Below, one piece after another: positions 23,262 to 36,262 of a DNA stretch of 64,000 bases. The notes below the pieces were generated by a model. The model was not told the DNA's origin and ran no database searches. It saw only the letters and a program-made list of their open reading frames with translations. The position numbers and the translations under genes were made by a program. Location: contig CM073522.1 of assembly GCA_037074615.1 (NCBI GenBank), positions 28,208,962 to 28,272,961 of the forward strand. Reading direction: 5' to 3'. Origin of the DNA: Leucaena leucocephala. Its lineage: Eukaryota; Streptophyta; Magnoliopsida; Fabales; Fabaceae. The stretch's first letter is position 1; each line of letters opens with the position of its first letter.

Positions 23262-26200
23262 AAGCACTGATGGACCATGGATGATTGGAGATTTTAATGA
23301 AATTTTCTCTCCCTAGGATAAATTTAGCAATTCTCCCTCTTCTAGTGTTTCAGCTCAATTCCTTCAATGCGTAGATTCGGCTCACCTTATCAATGTCCAA
23401 CATGGGCGAATGTTGTTCGCTTGGACCTACAACAGGAAAGGGGACAATAAAATCCTGGAAAGACTAGACATGGCTTTTACCAATCACACATGGCTACAAC
23501 TTTTCTCCTTCTCCTCAGTTTGTACTATTTCAATTGCAACATCGGATTATAGCTAGCCCTATCCTGTTTTCAACTGAATAGGTGCATAAAAATAGAAGAA
23601 TTAGAAGATTTGAATCCTATTGGAAATTCTGTAAAAATAGTGAAATGACTATTCAACAATCAACACTGCTGGTGCCAACATGTTTCTGGTTCACCTGGCT
23701 TCAATCTGCATTACAAGCTTCAACACACATTGATTGCTTTACCTAATTGGAGTCACTCTTAAGTAGGAAATTTTAATCACAGAAATTAATCTTGCTGAGG
23801 AAAAATTGAAGTCTCTTTCTACTAAGCTGGGTTTTGTGTTTCCTCCTCAAGACTCTCTAGATAATGAAATCTCTTAGGTCCAACATGAGCTTGAATTTCT
23901 CTATGACTGTCAGGCAAGTTATTGGGCTCAAAGAACAAATATCAAATGGCAAGTTGATGGAGAAAGAAATACTAAATTCTTTCATGCTGTTGTGAGTAGA
24001 AGAAAATATTTTAATACAATCACCTTACTTAAAAGATCTGATGAATCTTGGACAAGTGATCAGCAGGAATTATCATCAATGGCCATCCAGTACTTTTGTT
24101 TTGTCTATCAAAGTTCAAGCAACCTCTGTTTTCCTGTCATTTTTCGATATAATACAATTTAACATATGCACGTACACAAACATGTCAATGCCGAGTTCGA
24201 ACCTGGGACCTGATCCAAGTAAGGCAGGTGGCATTGCCACTGGGACAACTTGCCGCTAAACTTTTTATGCATTATCCAATCTAAACTTCCCTACCATTGA
24301 GGATTCAGATGTGAGCTCTTTAATGAGCCCTATTACTCTTGATGAAATTAAGGCTGTTATGTTTGGTCTCCCTAGAGGCAATGATCCCGAACCTGATGTT
24401 TATCATGTTGATTTCTACCAAGATCATTGTGACCTAGTCAAACAGGATCTTTTCAGCATGCTTTCTTCTTTCTGGGAATCTGAGCATCTTTTCCGGGCTT
24501 TCAATAAAACTCTGATTGTCTTGATACCAAAAGCGAACAAGCCGTAAACTCTAAAAGATTTTTGATCAATCAGCCTCTGTAATGTATACTACAAGATCAT
24601 AGTGAAGGTTGCAATCACCTAAAAACACTGCTTGATAAATGCATTGCTCCAAATCAATGTGCATTCTTAAAAGGAAGGTTAATATCGGATAAAGTTATAA
24701 TAGTATCAGATGTTCAAGTTCACATGGCCAGAACACGAAGGAAAAAATTAGCAGCCTTGAAAATTGATTTTGGAAAACTTTTGATAAACTCATTGAAATT
24801 CATCGCATCAGTCAAGAAACAGATGAGACAAATGGGTCAATCTTATCTTCCAATGCATCTCAACAGTCCACTATTATGTCGTCTTTAAGGTGCCATGGCA
24901 GGATTCATTCAGCCAGCCCCATAGCGGAATCAGACAAGGTGACTCTCTGTCACCTTATTTATACGTTCTCTCTGCTAATGTTCTGTCATGTCTAATAGGG
25001 AAATTGGAGTCTATGCATTTGTGGAAAGTAATCCAAATTTTTAATGTTGCCGTGCCTGTTTCACATCTTTTATATGTTGATGATTCTTTATTCTTTTTTT
25101 AAAGCTCTCAGCAAAATTTCCAAGTTTTCCTCTAGATTGGGAAAGTACTTGGGAACATGGATAGACCTGGGCTGTAATAAATCCCTCAATTACAATCAAG
25201 TCATTGAGGCAATTGAGAGAAGATTCTCGGCATGGAAAGCTAAGCTATTGTCACAAGCAGCAAGGCTATCCCTTATCAAATCTATTTTGTTTGCAGCTAA
25301 TATACATGTCTTATATTGCATTAAGTTGCCTCGGCATATTTGCAATCACATAGATAGCAGATGCATTGATTTTTTCAAGGGCACAACAGGTGAAAAAAAT
25401 CATCTCATTTACCAAAAAGAGATATCTTGTTCTTCCCACTTAATAAGGGTGGCCTTGATGTTAGATCTAGTCTGGTAAATAAAGCTCTCCTGGCTAAGCA
25501 GGTTTGTAGAATCATCAATTTAGACACTCCTTCTATTCTGTCACAAACTTTGAAGTTGAAAGACATTGATTTATCTTCTCTTATATTGTAAAGAAATCAT
25601 ATAACTCATCCTAGATTTGGAAAGGACTATTGAAAAATGCGGGTATTATCACTCATAACTTGGATTGGAATGTAGGATCGGGATCAAATATTCCTCTAAA
25701 CCACAGTCTGTGGTGGCCCATGCATATAGGCTCAGCTTCTTTTGGAGTCTTCACTAGAGTGGTTGACCTTATACTGCATAATCCTTTCTGCTGGAAGCCA
25801 CTCCATTGGAATTTACCCCTTATCCAATCCATATATCCTTCACATGTTGTTGAGAATATTCTAAAAATTCTATTGTCCTTTTACCTTAGGCAAACTTTCC
25901 TCACTAGGAAGGGTAAGTAGTCCGACAGGTTCGTACTTGATCAGGGATGGTTATAAGTTTCTTTCACAATCTGCCACTTTTATTGTTGGCTCAACAGATT
26001 CTTTTTGGAGCTTCTTATGGTCTATTTCTTTACCATATAAATACCTGTTGTTTGTGTGGAAATTGTTGCACCAAGCGATACCATTTGCATATGTTCTTAC
26101 AACACATCATCTTAACTCTTATGTTTCTTGTCTATTTGGTTGTGTTGTTGATGAACTCTTGAGCACATATTTACACATGTCCCTATCAAGCTTCAAGGAC

Positions 26201-26850
26201 ATCCTTTTGCTTATTTTTCGAACTGGTTGAAATAAACTCTTTATGCACTTCCCTCAGATGGCCTTCACAACACTATGCAAGGAATAATTATCCTATTGAA
26301 TGCCCTCCGGCATAAGAGAAACATTGTTGTTCATAACAGTATCAATCAAACCCCTCACCATGTCATTAGAGAAATCCTTGGCATTTTAACTTTTTCGTCT
26401 ATAGCTTTCTCAAAGTGAGGGGACAAATGCAATGCTTACTTCATCTAAACCAATGGGTACACCGATTATTACATTTTTTTTTAGGAAAGATTGGTCTATA
26501 TTTTGATTCATAAGAGCAAAATTCGCAGGAAAATGCAATGCTATATAATCATTTGCAATTCAGGGTAACCAGTATTGTGTGTCTGCTAGAAAAAAGAAGC
26601 TTAGTTCTTCTACACTTGTTTGCGTGCTGCTCTCTATTTGACTATTTGTAGGAGGGACCTTCAAGACACTACTCAGGAATATTTGAAAATCCTTCGCATC
26701 AACAAGAAGAGCTTTAATTTGGCATCTTTTTGTCATCATCAATCGGTCATCTGGCAAGATTTAAGAATGATATTGTCTAATTTTTCTAATATTTCCTCTT
26801 CTTTAGCAGCCCCGTCCCTTTTTCATTCATTCTATTTGTGATAATATTGA
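23262..26850 (+). pseudogene. Decayed LINE (L1-type non-LTR retrotransposon)
   Basis: Fragments of one LINE polyprotein occur in order with stops and frameshifts between them. Endonuclease part near 23275-23550: WMIGDFNEIFSP, then a TYNRKGDNKILERLD stretch. Reverse transcriptase entry at 24311-24547: LDEIKAVMFGLPRGNDPEPD and TLIVLIPKANKP. RT core at 24890-25102: GIRQGDSLSPYLYVL and the catalytic-type LYVDDSLFF. Thumb/connection at 25130-25400: YLGTWIDLG, FSAWKAKLLSQAARLSLIKS. A zinc/RNase H-proximal region is near 25940-26230. A SINE interrupts it at 24118-24262. It cannot encode an active element. A family name was not assigned. Confidence 0.8.
24118..24262 (-). repeat. tRNA-derived SINE inside the LINE
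   Basis: Read on the minus strand: A-box-like GTTGTCCCAGTGGCAA, then B box CAGGTTCGAACTCGG about 45 bp later, then an AT-rich tail. The LINE coding similarity is interrupted across this stretch. A fourth SINE type in the window; no other copy was noticed. Confidence 0.6.
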
Positions 26851-27540
26851 TTGTCACTATATCATTTTTAAATGAATTATCTTAATTACTTTTGTTTAAA
26901 TAAGTCATTTTATTTAAATAAATCTGCTCAACAAATTTCTAGATATGTTCATGCACGTATCTACTAGTTAAGGCATATTATTTAGTTGTATTATTTATGA
27001 TTTTTTTTTGTTGTTTTGCCAGTATGATGTATTAATATTACATATGTATGTAGTATGCATTCATGTATAAGATATTGATTAACATGTGCATGCATTTTTG
27101 AAAGCTGAAACGAAATATTGAAAACTATATCAGCAAAGATATGATAAGAAGTATTTAGTAAATTCGTTGATCCTATATATGAATATGTTAATCTAAAATG
27201 AATTATTTTTATTTAAGACATTTATTAATTTATTCAAGATATTCATGTTGGTATAATAAGTAATATAAATTATTATTTTTTATTTGATTATTTGACTAGA
27301 TTAGATAAATTATTTCAAAAGGTAAGGTAACATTTTATAAAACACAACCAACAATTGTTTTTTTTTTTGATAAAAATAGCGCAATGAAATTATAGAAAAT
27401 TACAGTTTTAACAAACATACATATATGAGCCCTAAATAAATCCAATAAAGCTAGACAATCCAGCACCACACCCCTCTAGTTGCAGCAGAAACTGGTACTT
27501 TGTTTTCCAAAATTAAAACGAACAATATGTCATTTTCTTG
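26851..27540. promoter_or_regulatory. 5' flank of PME A
   Basis: AT-rich upstream region. Blocks within it recur upstream of PME C: gaagtattta(g/t)taa..ttcgttgatcctatatatg, and then aatccagcacc..cccctctagtt.gcagcagaaact immediately before the core promoter (27455-27495 and 56070-56110). This supports duplication of the promoter together with the gene. No other gene was seen. Confidence 0.5.
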
Positions 27541-27551
27541 ATTCTCTTGTG

Positions 27552-27560
27552 TATATATAT
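27552..27560 (+). promoter_or_regulatory. TATA box of PME A
   Basis: gtgtatatatatctcac lies 58 bp before the ATG. The same arrangement is seen before PME C. The spacing implies a short leader of about 30 nt. Confidence 0.55.
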
Positions 27561-27617
27561 CTCACACCATATCATCATCTTCATCATTCATCATCGATCT
27601 CACCTGAAAGAAAACCC

Positions 27618-30600
27618 ATGGCCGCCACAAAAGCAACAACAAGCAGCTCCACCATTGTGGTGGCTGCATTCTTGGCAGTTCTCATCGCCGACACCGCCAC
27701 TACGGTCCTCTGCGACGACATGGCTCCAGTTCCCGGCGACAAGTCCCAACTTACGAAATGGTTCAACGACAACGTGAAGCCATTGTCGTCGCAGCTTCGA
27801 GTGAATAATAACAAGAAGGGCGTAAGAATTAACCCTAAACTTGCAGCTGCAGAGAAACAAGTGAAGGTGGTGAAGGTGAAGAAAGATGGAAGCGGAGACT
27901 TCAAGACGGTGACGGAGGCCATTAAAAGCATACCTGACGGTAACCAGAGGAGAGTGATCGTGTATATTGGGAGTGGGACTTACTTTGAGAAGATAAACAT
28001 AGGGAAGACGAAGCCATTTGTGACTCTGCTTGGTGATCCTAAGAATTTTCCAAACTTGACCTTCGATGGAACTGCACACAAATATGGAACTGTGGATAGT
28101 GCTTCCTTGATTGTTGAATCAGATTACTTCGTTGCCGTCAATCTCATTATTTCGGTATGTATTATCCAATTCTCTTTTTTATTTATTTTCACAAAGTTAA
28201 TAAACAACATATATTTTCATAGCTAGCGCTAGTCCAGAATATAACATCACTAAGCCTTGTATACTCCTAAGTGGGGGCCGGGTCAGTCTTTTCTTTTTTT
28301 TCGCTCGAAGAAAGCTTTCATTAATCAGCCGAAAGAATACAAAGTTCAGCATAAAAAGTTACAAGTAGAAAACAATAGGGAGGGTGTGTCTGCTGCGCAA
28401 AAAGATCTCCCAACTTCCCAAATATGTACATATTTTTATCATTAGATTCTAAATCAAATTAGTGAGATTTTGATATCTTATGGATAAACAATTGTGTAGT
28501 TTTTAATTTTTTATGATGTTTTAAAGATTTAATACTTTTGGAATGTATAGTTTCTTTTTAATTTAAAGTATTAAATCTTTGAAAAATCAGCAAACACCCT
28601 CCCCTGAAAACAACAAAGTGAAGTATAGGCTGAAATGAAAAACTAAAACGCTATCTAACTCCCATTCTAGCATCTGGAGGAGTATCACTTAACTTGAGCA
28701 TTCATAGGTAGGATAAGAGAGTGTTGGTTCCTTAATTAACCCACCCAATAGGGTACACTCCCTTAATCGCGCCAGCTGCAAGGTTATCAGTTGCAGAATT
28801 ACCCCGAAAACGGATAGAAAACCCAACTTTAGAGGCAATGATACGGGGGGTCAGTATATATTGGCAGGAAACAAGTTTAAGAAACCGAACGGAGACCCCA
28901 GCAGAACCTGTCTCTTGTAACCCTAAACATGAAAAGTCGGACAGCAACAACATTGATGATATCTTGGATGATGCTGCGACTCTTCCAATCATATATAAAT
29001 CTGACTTCATATAGAGGATACTATTATGAAGAAACTGGCAACCCGTTTCAAAGATAATTTTATCATGGCCCAAATCAGTGGCCAGCATCAGAGCAAGGGC
29101 CTCAGTCATGAATGCGAAGATGGATTTGATCCTATCAATCAACAATGTACCATACTCATCACGGCATATGATCCCCAAGGCAGCTGGTTCATATGAAGAT
29201 GTCAAGGCCCCGTCGCAATTAATTTTCAAGAAATCCGGTGGAGGAGGATGCTAACATACCTAGGTAGGTAGGTGGTTGTTCAGAAATCTCAATTAAAGAT
29301 TTCTTCTCCTCCATTAGACTTAGAAGTTGTCATGATCAGTCCAACGTTGGGTGGGTTTCTTTGAAAGAGAGTTCTCCAACTCTAACAAATAGCTTTTAGC
29401 ATGTGGTTCTTTCAAATTACAAAAACCATTTTGATGACAGGCAACGGGTTTGCATCCACATGATTGAAAACTTTCTCATTCTGTAGTTCCAATGCCCTCA
29501 ATAGAAAAAGATATTTTATGAGAACCTAAACAATATTACAAATAACTAAATTAATTTCTTTAGTCTATGCAAATTAATTAAGTAAATTTTATATTAATAA
29601 TTGGAAGTAGTATATTTTCTTGGCTAGAGCTATGTGGAAACTTGGGTAGAAGATGAGGTATATAATTTGAAAAATTAATAAATTCAAAATCTTAAAGTCT
29701 TAGATTAAGATGTTGTGTAGAATCCAATTATACGCATTTTTTTCTTGCTACTCTCTGTAGCTTAGTTCTATGTCTTACAACTACCAAAAAACAATAAATA
29801 TTTTTTTAATTCTTTTTTTTTGTGATAAAATATTTTTTTAATTCTTTGATGGTATAGAATAAGGCACCAATGCCGGATGGGAAGATGGCAGGGGCTCAGG
29901 CAGTGGCGTTGAGGATTTCCGGCAACTACGCGGCGTTCCACCATTGCACATTGTTGGGATTTCAAGACACCATTTGTGATGACAGGGGGAACCATTTTTT
30001 CAAAGATTGCTACGTTCAGGGCACCATGGATTTCATATTTGGAAGTGGAAAATCTCTTTATCTGGTAACTATACTTTTTTCCAAAGACACTTCTAACTAT
30101 AAATTATTAGAGTCAATGAGACATAGCTAAGACATCAATTCATGTGAAATGACCTTAATATCCTCTAATTAAAAAAAGTTCCACTCTACCGGTTGCCTGG
30201 AGCCACCTCCAACGACCACACACAATGTCTTATGATTAGGGACAAAATGAGTAACTCCCGTACATAGCAATGTTGTGGAAAATTCATGAGATATGTAATT
30301 CAATTAAATATGCTTTAAATACATTTAAAAAGTTAAATAAATCACATCATTTTGTAAATTATGTATATTATATATTGAGGTTGTATTATTTTAGTAGGAA
30401 AAATCCTTAAAAAAGACTATACAAATTGGTAAATTTTAAATTGAGACTCTAAATATTATAAATGTCAAAAGAGTATTAAGGCACAAATTGAGATTTTAAA
30501 ATTCAGAGTCAAATAACTAAAATGCTCCTTATTTGATAAAAAAATGTAACTATATTTGATATTCAGGGATATTTTGGTCATTTGGCTCTAAAATTTAAAA

Positions 30601-31232
30601 TCCCATTTTAAGTTCTCACATTTTTTAATATTTAAAATATTTAAAGTCTCAATATAAATTTATCAATTTTTAGATAATTTGGTAGAGATTTTTCTTATTT
30701 TAGCACAAGGTGAATATTGTAGTGGAGAAATTAATGATGGGGAATTTGAGACGCAGAACACAAAATTGGTGGTGGTTGGGAAGACGGGAGGGGTGATAGC
30801 AGCGCCAGCAAGGAAGAACCAGTTGGACGACACGTGTGGATATTCGTTTGTGCATTGTGAGATAAGGGGGACAGGGAAGGGCACGCACCTGGCGAGAGCG
30901 TGGATGTCACATCCCAAAGTGGTATACGCTTACACCTCCATGAGCTCAATTATCCACCCCCTTGGTTGGCAAGATGGGCCTCAAGGCTCTCCCAAGTAAG
31001 CATCTTCGTTATATGTCTTTATGCATAGATGAATGAGCTATAAGAATGATGAAATGGGAAAACGTGCAGGACGGTGTATTATGGAGAGTACAAGAACAAA
31101 GGAGTCGGAGCAAGCAGGAGAGGAAGAGCCAACTTCACAAAGTGGCTCAGTGACTCAGAGGCCTTACCTTTCATCACTCTTGCCTACATTCAAGCCTCCC
31201 ACTGGTTGCTTCCTCCCCCAACACTCCACTAG
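27618..31232 (+). CDS. Pectin methylesterase A (PPME1/pectinesterase 63-like), intact
   Basis: Secreted enzyme that hydrolyses methyl esters of homogalacturonan in the cell wall. Exons 27618-28154, 29858-30064, 30757-30995 and 31070-31232 (TAG), all with GT..AG borders and continuous frame; 381 residues. The ATG at 27618 starts a signal peptide (hydrophobic STIVVAAFLAVLI); the upstream in-frame start at 27480 lies before the TATA box. There is no N-terminal inhibitor-like pro-region, so it is a short-type PME. Motifs: DGSGDFKTV (90-97), GTYFEKI (120-126), GAQAV with Q193, GFQDT with Q215/D216, MDFIFG with D237, and LARAW with R295. The spacings 22 and 21 between Q193, Q215 and D216, D237 equal those of the catalytic residues of characterised plant PMEs. 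The usual LGRAW reads LARAW. The closest known class is pollen PMEs such as Arabidopsis PPME1; expression is inferred from the family only. Confidence 0.92.
28232..29610 (-). mobile_element. 5'-truncated LINE fragment in PME A intron 1
   Basis: Flanked by an imperfect 22-bp target duplication (28210-28231 and 29611-29632, three mismatches). PME C, whose intron 1 is otherwise similar, has one copy of this site and no insert. The minus strand encodes an RNase H-like domain at 29229-28732: LKINCDGA, ALGIICRDEYG, TEALALMLATDLGHDKIIFE, then GNSATDNLAA. This is the C-terminal RNase H of plant LINEs. The usual Asp after IxxE is Gly here (ETG). A T-rich run at 28292-28303 marks the poly(A) end, with about 60 bp of extra sequence between it and the target duplication. 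Confidence 0.75.
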
Positions 31233-32182
31233 CTTATTATTATTGTGAAGAGATCTAAACTGGTCAAGTTCCTCATGATGGTGTGAATTGTTATGAAGAG
31301 ATCTTAACGGTTTAAATTTAATTTAGATAATTCAAATGTAAGGTTTTAATTTTGTCATTTTTTATGCTAAAATACATATATAAAACCTCTATGAACTTTG
31401 AGTCAATTATACATGATCTTCTTAATCTTTAAAAGTTTAAATTAAATACCTTAATATTTTATATTTTAATTATCAAGCCCTTACCGTTAAAATTTTTATT
31501 AAAATTAATTGACATGTCATAATTTTTTATTATATATCATGTAGTTTCAAAAAATAATATTTGACACTTGAGATATAATTATAAGTTTTTAAATATTTAA
31601 AATAAAATAATTTTAAAAATATAAAATATTTAAATAATACTTAACTATTGACCTATAATTTAAACTATTCTTTAAATACTTAAAACCATTTAAAATATTT
31701 ATTTGATTATATATTATTTTAAAAAAATAAAATTAAATAAAAATTACATGTATGTAGTACCGAATTTTTGACTCGTATGACTGAGTCTCTTATCTTTTTA
31801 TTTTTTTATATTATTTTTCTCAGATTTCTGAGTCATCGTATGTGGTAAAAATTGGTTCCAACTCAGCACCGCGCGGCACATTGTTTCCAACTCTGCAGTC
31901 TCACCTTCTCTCCTGACTCAGTCAAATCCCACCATCTCTCTCCTCCCTCTCCGACCTCCGATCCTTAACACTTTATTATACAAGAGAACAACAACTCTTT
32001 ATTGCTGTGTTTTTTTAACGTCAGCAAAAAAAAAAAAAAAACCAAGTCCTTCTAAATATACTTAAAGACGATGAGTTTTGGGATCTAATTTTCTAATAAT
32101 GGGCAATCGCACAATTTTAGTTATTAGTATTAGGTTCATGAAACAGACAGCGAACAGCTCTCCAAGTCTCACAAATTTAACC
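31233..32182. other. Intergenic region PME A to PME B
   Basis: Contains AT-rich repeat sequence (31400-31740, shared with 5755-6300). From about 31980 it becomes the 5' flank of PME B, which matches the 5' flank of PME D (acaagaga.caacaac, aacgtcag, gaccaagtccttctaaatatactta, ggttcatgaaacagacagcgaa). The short direct repeat TTAACCAT at 32177-32184 includes the start of PME B. Confidence 0.55.
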
Positions 32183-32683
32183 ATGATAGTGGCTATCAAA
32201 ATAAGTCGTGTTTCTTCAATTCAGGTGGCCGTTGTGGCGGTCATTTTCGCCGCCACGGTGGTGTTATCTGATGACGACGTGCTGATCCCGGCGGACAAAG
32301 ATCAATTGGATGAATGCTTCTCACAGAACGTGCAGCCATTATCATCCCGGAAGGGAACTCTAGACCCAGCCCTGGTGGCCGCAGAAGCTTCTCCGAAGGT
32401 TTTTACGGTGTCGCAGGACGGGGAAGGCAACTTCAAGACGATAACCGACGCCATTAACAGCGTGCCGTTGAACAACAAGCAGCGAGTGATCATCAAAATC
32501 GCGGGTGGAAATTATACAGAGAAGATCACCATTTCTAGGACAAAGGATTTCGTCACTTTCCTTGGTGATCCTAAAAAAATGCCCAACTTGACTTTCAATG
32601 GCGACGCCAAAACTTACGGCACTGTTGATAGTGCTACACTCATTAACAGCGGCAATTACTTTGCTTCAAATATCATTTTCTCG

Positions 32684-34154
32684 GTTTGTATATACTTCCC
32701 TGTGTACTTTCATATTTTGTTCCTTGTATATATACTAAAACATATTTAACTAATTTGATTAGATTAAGATAATTAAATTAGTTGATATGATATTTTTTTA
32801 AACACAGTAATCATCTTCCTTAATTAACTATCTCTCTCACTCTCTTACTTAATTATTGTTGAGGGAGTATTAATAAAGATAATTTAGATAAAAGTTGATA
32901 AATATAGGAAATAGTTCTTATATTTTAAACTAAAATTAACTCCCTAATTAGTTTTTTACATTAAGGACTAGAGGAGTATATATATATATGTTCTATCCGT
33001 TCATGAATATAAGGTCTAATTAGATATTAGATTTAGTCCTAGATATAACATATCAATTTATTTTATCTACCATATTTATCATTTTTTCTAAACTAATTTA
33101 TATAACTTATAAACTGATACATAATAGAATGTTATATTAGTATTTAGGAACCGAGTTGAAAACTTAGAGGAATTTAGAGGGACATACAACCCTAAACCAA
33201 CTCTATGTTAGTATATAAGCACCAATGTTTGATTACAAGTTTAATTTGTCTTGTTTTGTCAGAAGAGTTAATGAATCACTTAGCATGATATGTTAGTTAC
33301 TCTATCGCTTAATATAAGTCTCAGTTGACTAATTTATAGAGGTTAAAGAAATTAAATAAATAACTTAATTATAGTATATATAAGTATTATTAGATTATAT
33401 ATTAATTTATATGTAAAACAAAATTAGCTTAGAGAAAAAAGATAAATTTAAATAATTTATTTAACTTCCTTAAATCTTTATAAATTAATCATCTAGGATT
33501 TTATATTAAGTAATAAAGGTAGTATTAGTATATCACTGCATTAATTATCTCTTACATGCACCCTTTTCAATTTTTACACTCATTATCTTTCTCATTCACC
33601 CTCTCTTAATAAACAAGAGTATTTTATTAATATGAATTAGGTCGAGTGAAAATAATTAGTCTCTCACAATATAGTAAATTAAGGTTCAAATCATACTTAG
33701 AGAAGTTGTCACATTTAATAATTGACAATATATTGAATAGAATTGTCTCTTATAAGAGAATATAATGCCTATAAAAGATAAAAATATTTTTTAAAAATAA
33801 AATACTTCTTTTATTCATATATTTATTCATACATTATCTTTAATTGATTTTAGCCAACTTTTTAATTTATGTGATTGATTATTTGTATCTAAAATTAGAA
33901 TAGGGTATATTATCTAAAACGTGATATAGCTTATAGACATTGTATATGTCGTATGAATTTTATCTGTAATTTAATTTGAATCCTGTTGATTTATTTCAAA
34001 GATTAACATGTATTTTTAGAGAAAAATATAATATAAAATTTTAGAATGTACTCTTCCAATTTTAAGGTGTGCTTTTTGTCCTCAACATGCATGCTATATA
34101 TGAACTTAATGAAAACAAAAAATAAAATGTTTGTGAAGATTGAAGACAAACATC
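32684..34154. repeat. PME B intron 1, first part: Stowaway-like and SINE-like sequence
   Basis: Contains repeated ctaatttgattagattaag and ttctatccgttcatgaatataagg-type segments, also found near 36150-36260, 36990-37330 and 62650-62890. They resemble common plant MITE ends of the form TCCGTCCTTAATATAA. A family-2 SINE lies at 33637-33780. No gene was seen. Confidence 0.4.
33637..33780 (+). repeat. SINE, family 2, in PME B intron 1
   Basis: aggtcgagtgaaaataattagtctctcacaatat, then aaggttcaaatcatacttagaga (B-box-like), then tttaataattgacaatatattgaatagaattgtctc. It matches the minus-strand copy at 63105-63225 and the copy at 19222-19385. Confidence 0.55.
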
Positions 34155-35913
34155 TGCACATGGTTTAGGAAACCCCTAAACCTAAATTTTAAAAGGGCTT
34201 CTGGCCTAAACCTCGATTTAGAAAAATTGTAAAATAAACAGTCATATTTATCCATAAGTGTTTTTGGGCTAAATTATGGTTTTTGTATAAGCTACTGAAA
34301 CTAGCTTTTGGAACAGTCACTACAAAAAAAATGACTTTTGGTGGCGACAAAAGTCGCCGCTGAAAGGCTTAAAGTCGCCGCTAAAGGGTTTTAGCGGCGA
34401 CAAAATGTCGCCGCCTATGAGACTGTCGCCTATAACCATTGGCGGCGACAATTTAAAGTCGCCGCTGAATGTCAACAATCTGCGGCGACATAATTGTCGC
34501 CGCTGAAAGTAGATTCAGCGGCGACAATTATGTCGCCGCTGAAAGTAGAATCAGCGGCGACAAATTGTCGCCGCTGAAAGCTAAACCAGCAAACATTCCT
34601 ACCCTACCATCTGCGGTCTGATATTATTGTTTACCCATTAAAACATGTAATTTAATAATAAAAATAATAAATAATATAAGTAAATAAATCAAAAACTCAT
34701 AACATTGATGAATATAAAATATCAAATTACTTCAATTACTTAAGCATATTTAAAAAGAAAATAAAATTATTTATTTTATACATAAATATTTTATGGAAGA
34801 ACCAATACTAGCAAAGAGGAGAAGAAGTGGACGCCTGTAGTTGCCTTCTCTATATCAATGCAGCGAATTGAGCTTGTATCCTTTACTCCATTTGCTCCAT
34901 TTTTCTCTCTCCTCTTGAAATTTTTTATCAAATCCATTTCTATGCGATAAAGTCTTCCCAACCTCTAATCTTCCATTTCTATGCAATAAAGTCTTCCCCA
35001 CCTCTAATCTTCTATTTCTATGCGATAAAGTCTTCCCCACCTACATGAAGTCAGAGTAAATGAATGAGGAACAACCTTAAGCAAATCATCTCAGTAAAAC
35101 TGTATAACTGAAGAAATGTCAATCAAAGATCTAGTTATCCATTCTATTTACTTATGATTCAATCATATGATAATATAAATAAACTACAGAAATTACAAAG
35201 TTTGAGAAAGAGATCATGAAAACTAACTAGAAAAGCAATGGTGCAAGAGCACCGGGACAAACAGTGGCTGCCAAAATACCTTCTCGTGACACCTTTTGGC
35301 TCTCCATCAAAATATATGAACAATGTCGTAGGCAAATCTTTGTTATGTCAAGGAAGAACATAGACAATAGGAACAATACGCTCAATAGAAGAAGGGAAGC
35401 TTAGGAATTTTGGCTGAATTGTATTTTTATTATGGACAATAGCAACAATGACTATGACAAACAAGATACCAAAGTGCGAATCCTTTTTACATGTTTCCTG
35501 TTACAATCACATGGCTCTGACCCTCTCTCATTTTCTTGTAGTGAGTAAAAGAGCTTATGGACTATCCAATTACTATATTATCCCTACTTTTTCTTATACC
35601 ATCTTTCCTCTCTCATCTCTCTTCACCCTCTCTCCTCTCTCTTCTCTACTCTCTCTCCTCTCTCCTCTCTACCCTCTACCCTCTCTCATCTCTCTTCCAT
35701 TTTCTTTACCCTATCTCCTACTTTTAATCAAATCATACAATTTTTAGTAATTTACCAATATAAAAAGTCATTCTAAAAATAACTATCTAAATACTTATTT
35801 ATTCAGAACAAATTTTTTTTCATAAGCTCTTCTGTAAAAGCAATTTTCTATAAACTGTCCAAAAGCCCTTTTTTCTAGAAGCCTTTTTTTTAAAATCTTA
35901 TCCAAATACACAC
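34155..35913. mobile_element. MITE copy (family of 825-1330) interrupted by a CACTA element
   Basis: The left part (aaattttaaaagggctt.tggcc, ccataagtg.ttttgg) and the right part (agcttatggactatccaatta, the CTCTCTCC-rich tract, aaatcttatccaaa) are collinear with 825-1330. The join between them is exactly where the CACTA element sits. The terminal repeats are degraded, so the ends are approximate. Removing the insert leaves about 530 bp, close to the 506 bp of the intact copy. Confidence 0.75.
34318..35543. mobile_element. 1.23-kb non-autonomous CACTA element
   Basis: Starts CACTACAAAAAAAATG and ends CATTTTCTTGTAGTG (reverse complement CACTACAAGAAAATG). Flanked by the 3-bp target duplication AGT (34315-34317 and 35544-35546). 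The intact MITE at 825-1330 shows the unduplicated site (cAGTaaaag). The left end has an array of GGCGACA..TGTCGCC palindromes (34340-34585) like that of the 4.9-kb element, while the right end has none. No transposase; the short open frame at 34855-35040 (minus) comes from a tandemly repeated segment. Confidence 0.85.
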
Positions 35914-36262
35914 TTTATTTTTATTCTTCGTCTTAAATGTTTACTGCATTATTGCATTTATTTAGATCCATATAAATATACACTTAATTAATGTTAGGTT
36001 AAACTTGAACTATAAGTTTCATATATATTCAATATCTATTTAATTGTATTTGACTTTTTTTTTATCAGAGATATTCTCATTTGACTCTTTTAAACTGACA
36101 TTATGATCAAGTAAACTGAAAGATTATCTAAATCTAAATAATATATATTACACTCCATCCATCCAATGATAACTAATATATAAAAATTAAAAAAATTAAT
36201 TAAATTAATTATTTGTATAAAATCTACGATGATTTTTTTTTAAATTATTCTTTTTAATATAG
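35914..36262. other. PME B intron 1, last part
   Basis: AT-rich intron sequence ending AATATAG before exon 2. It includes a Stowaway-like cactccatccatccaatgataac stretch near 36152. No gene was seen. Confidence 0.4.

Noticed and set aside
27480..27617. 46-residue N-terminal extension of PME A from 27480
   Set aside because: It would start upstream of the TATA box and precede the signal peptide. PME C, the sister copy, has no matching extension.
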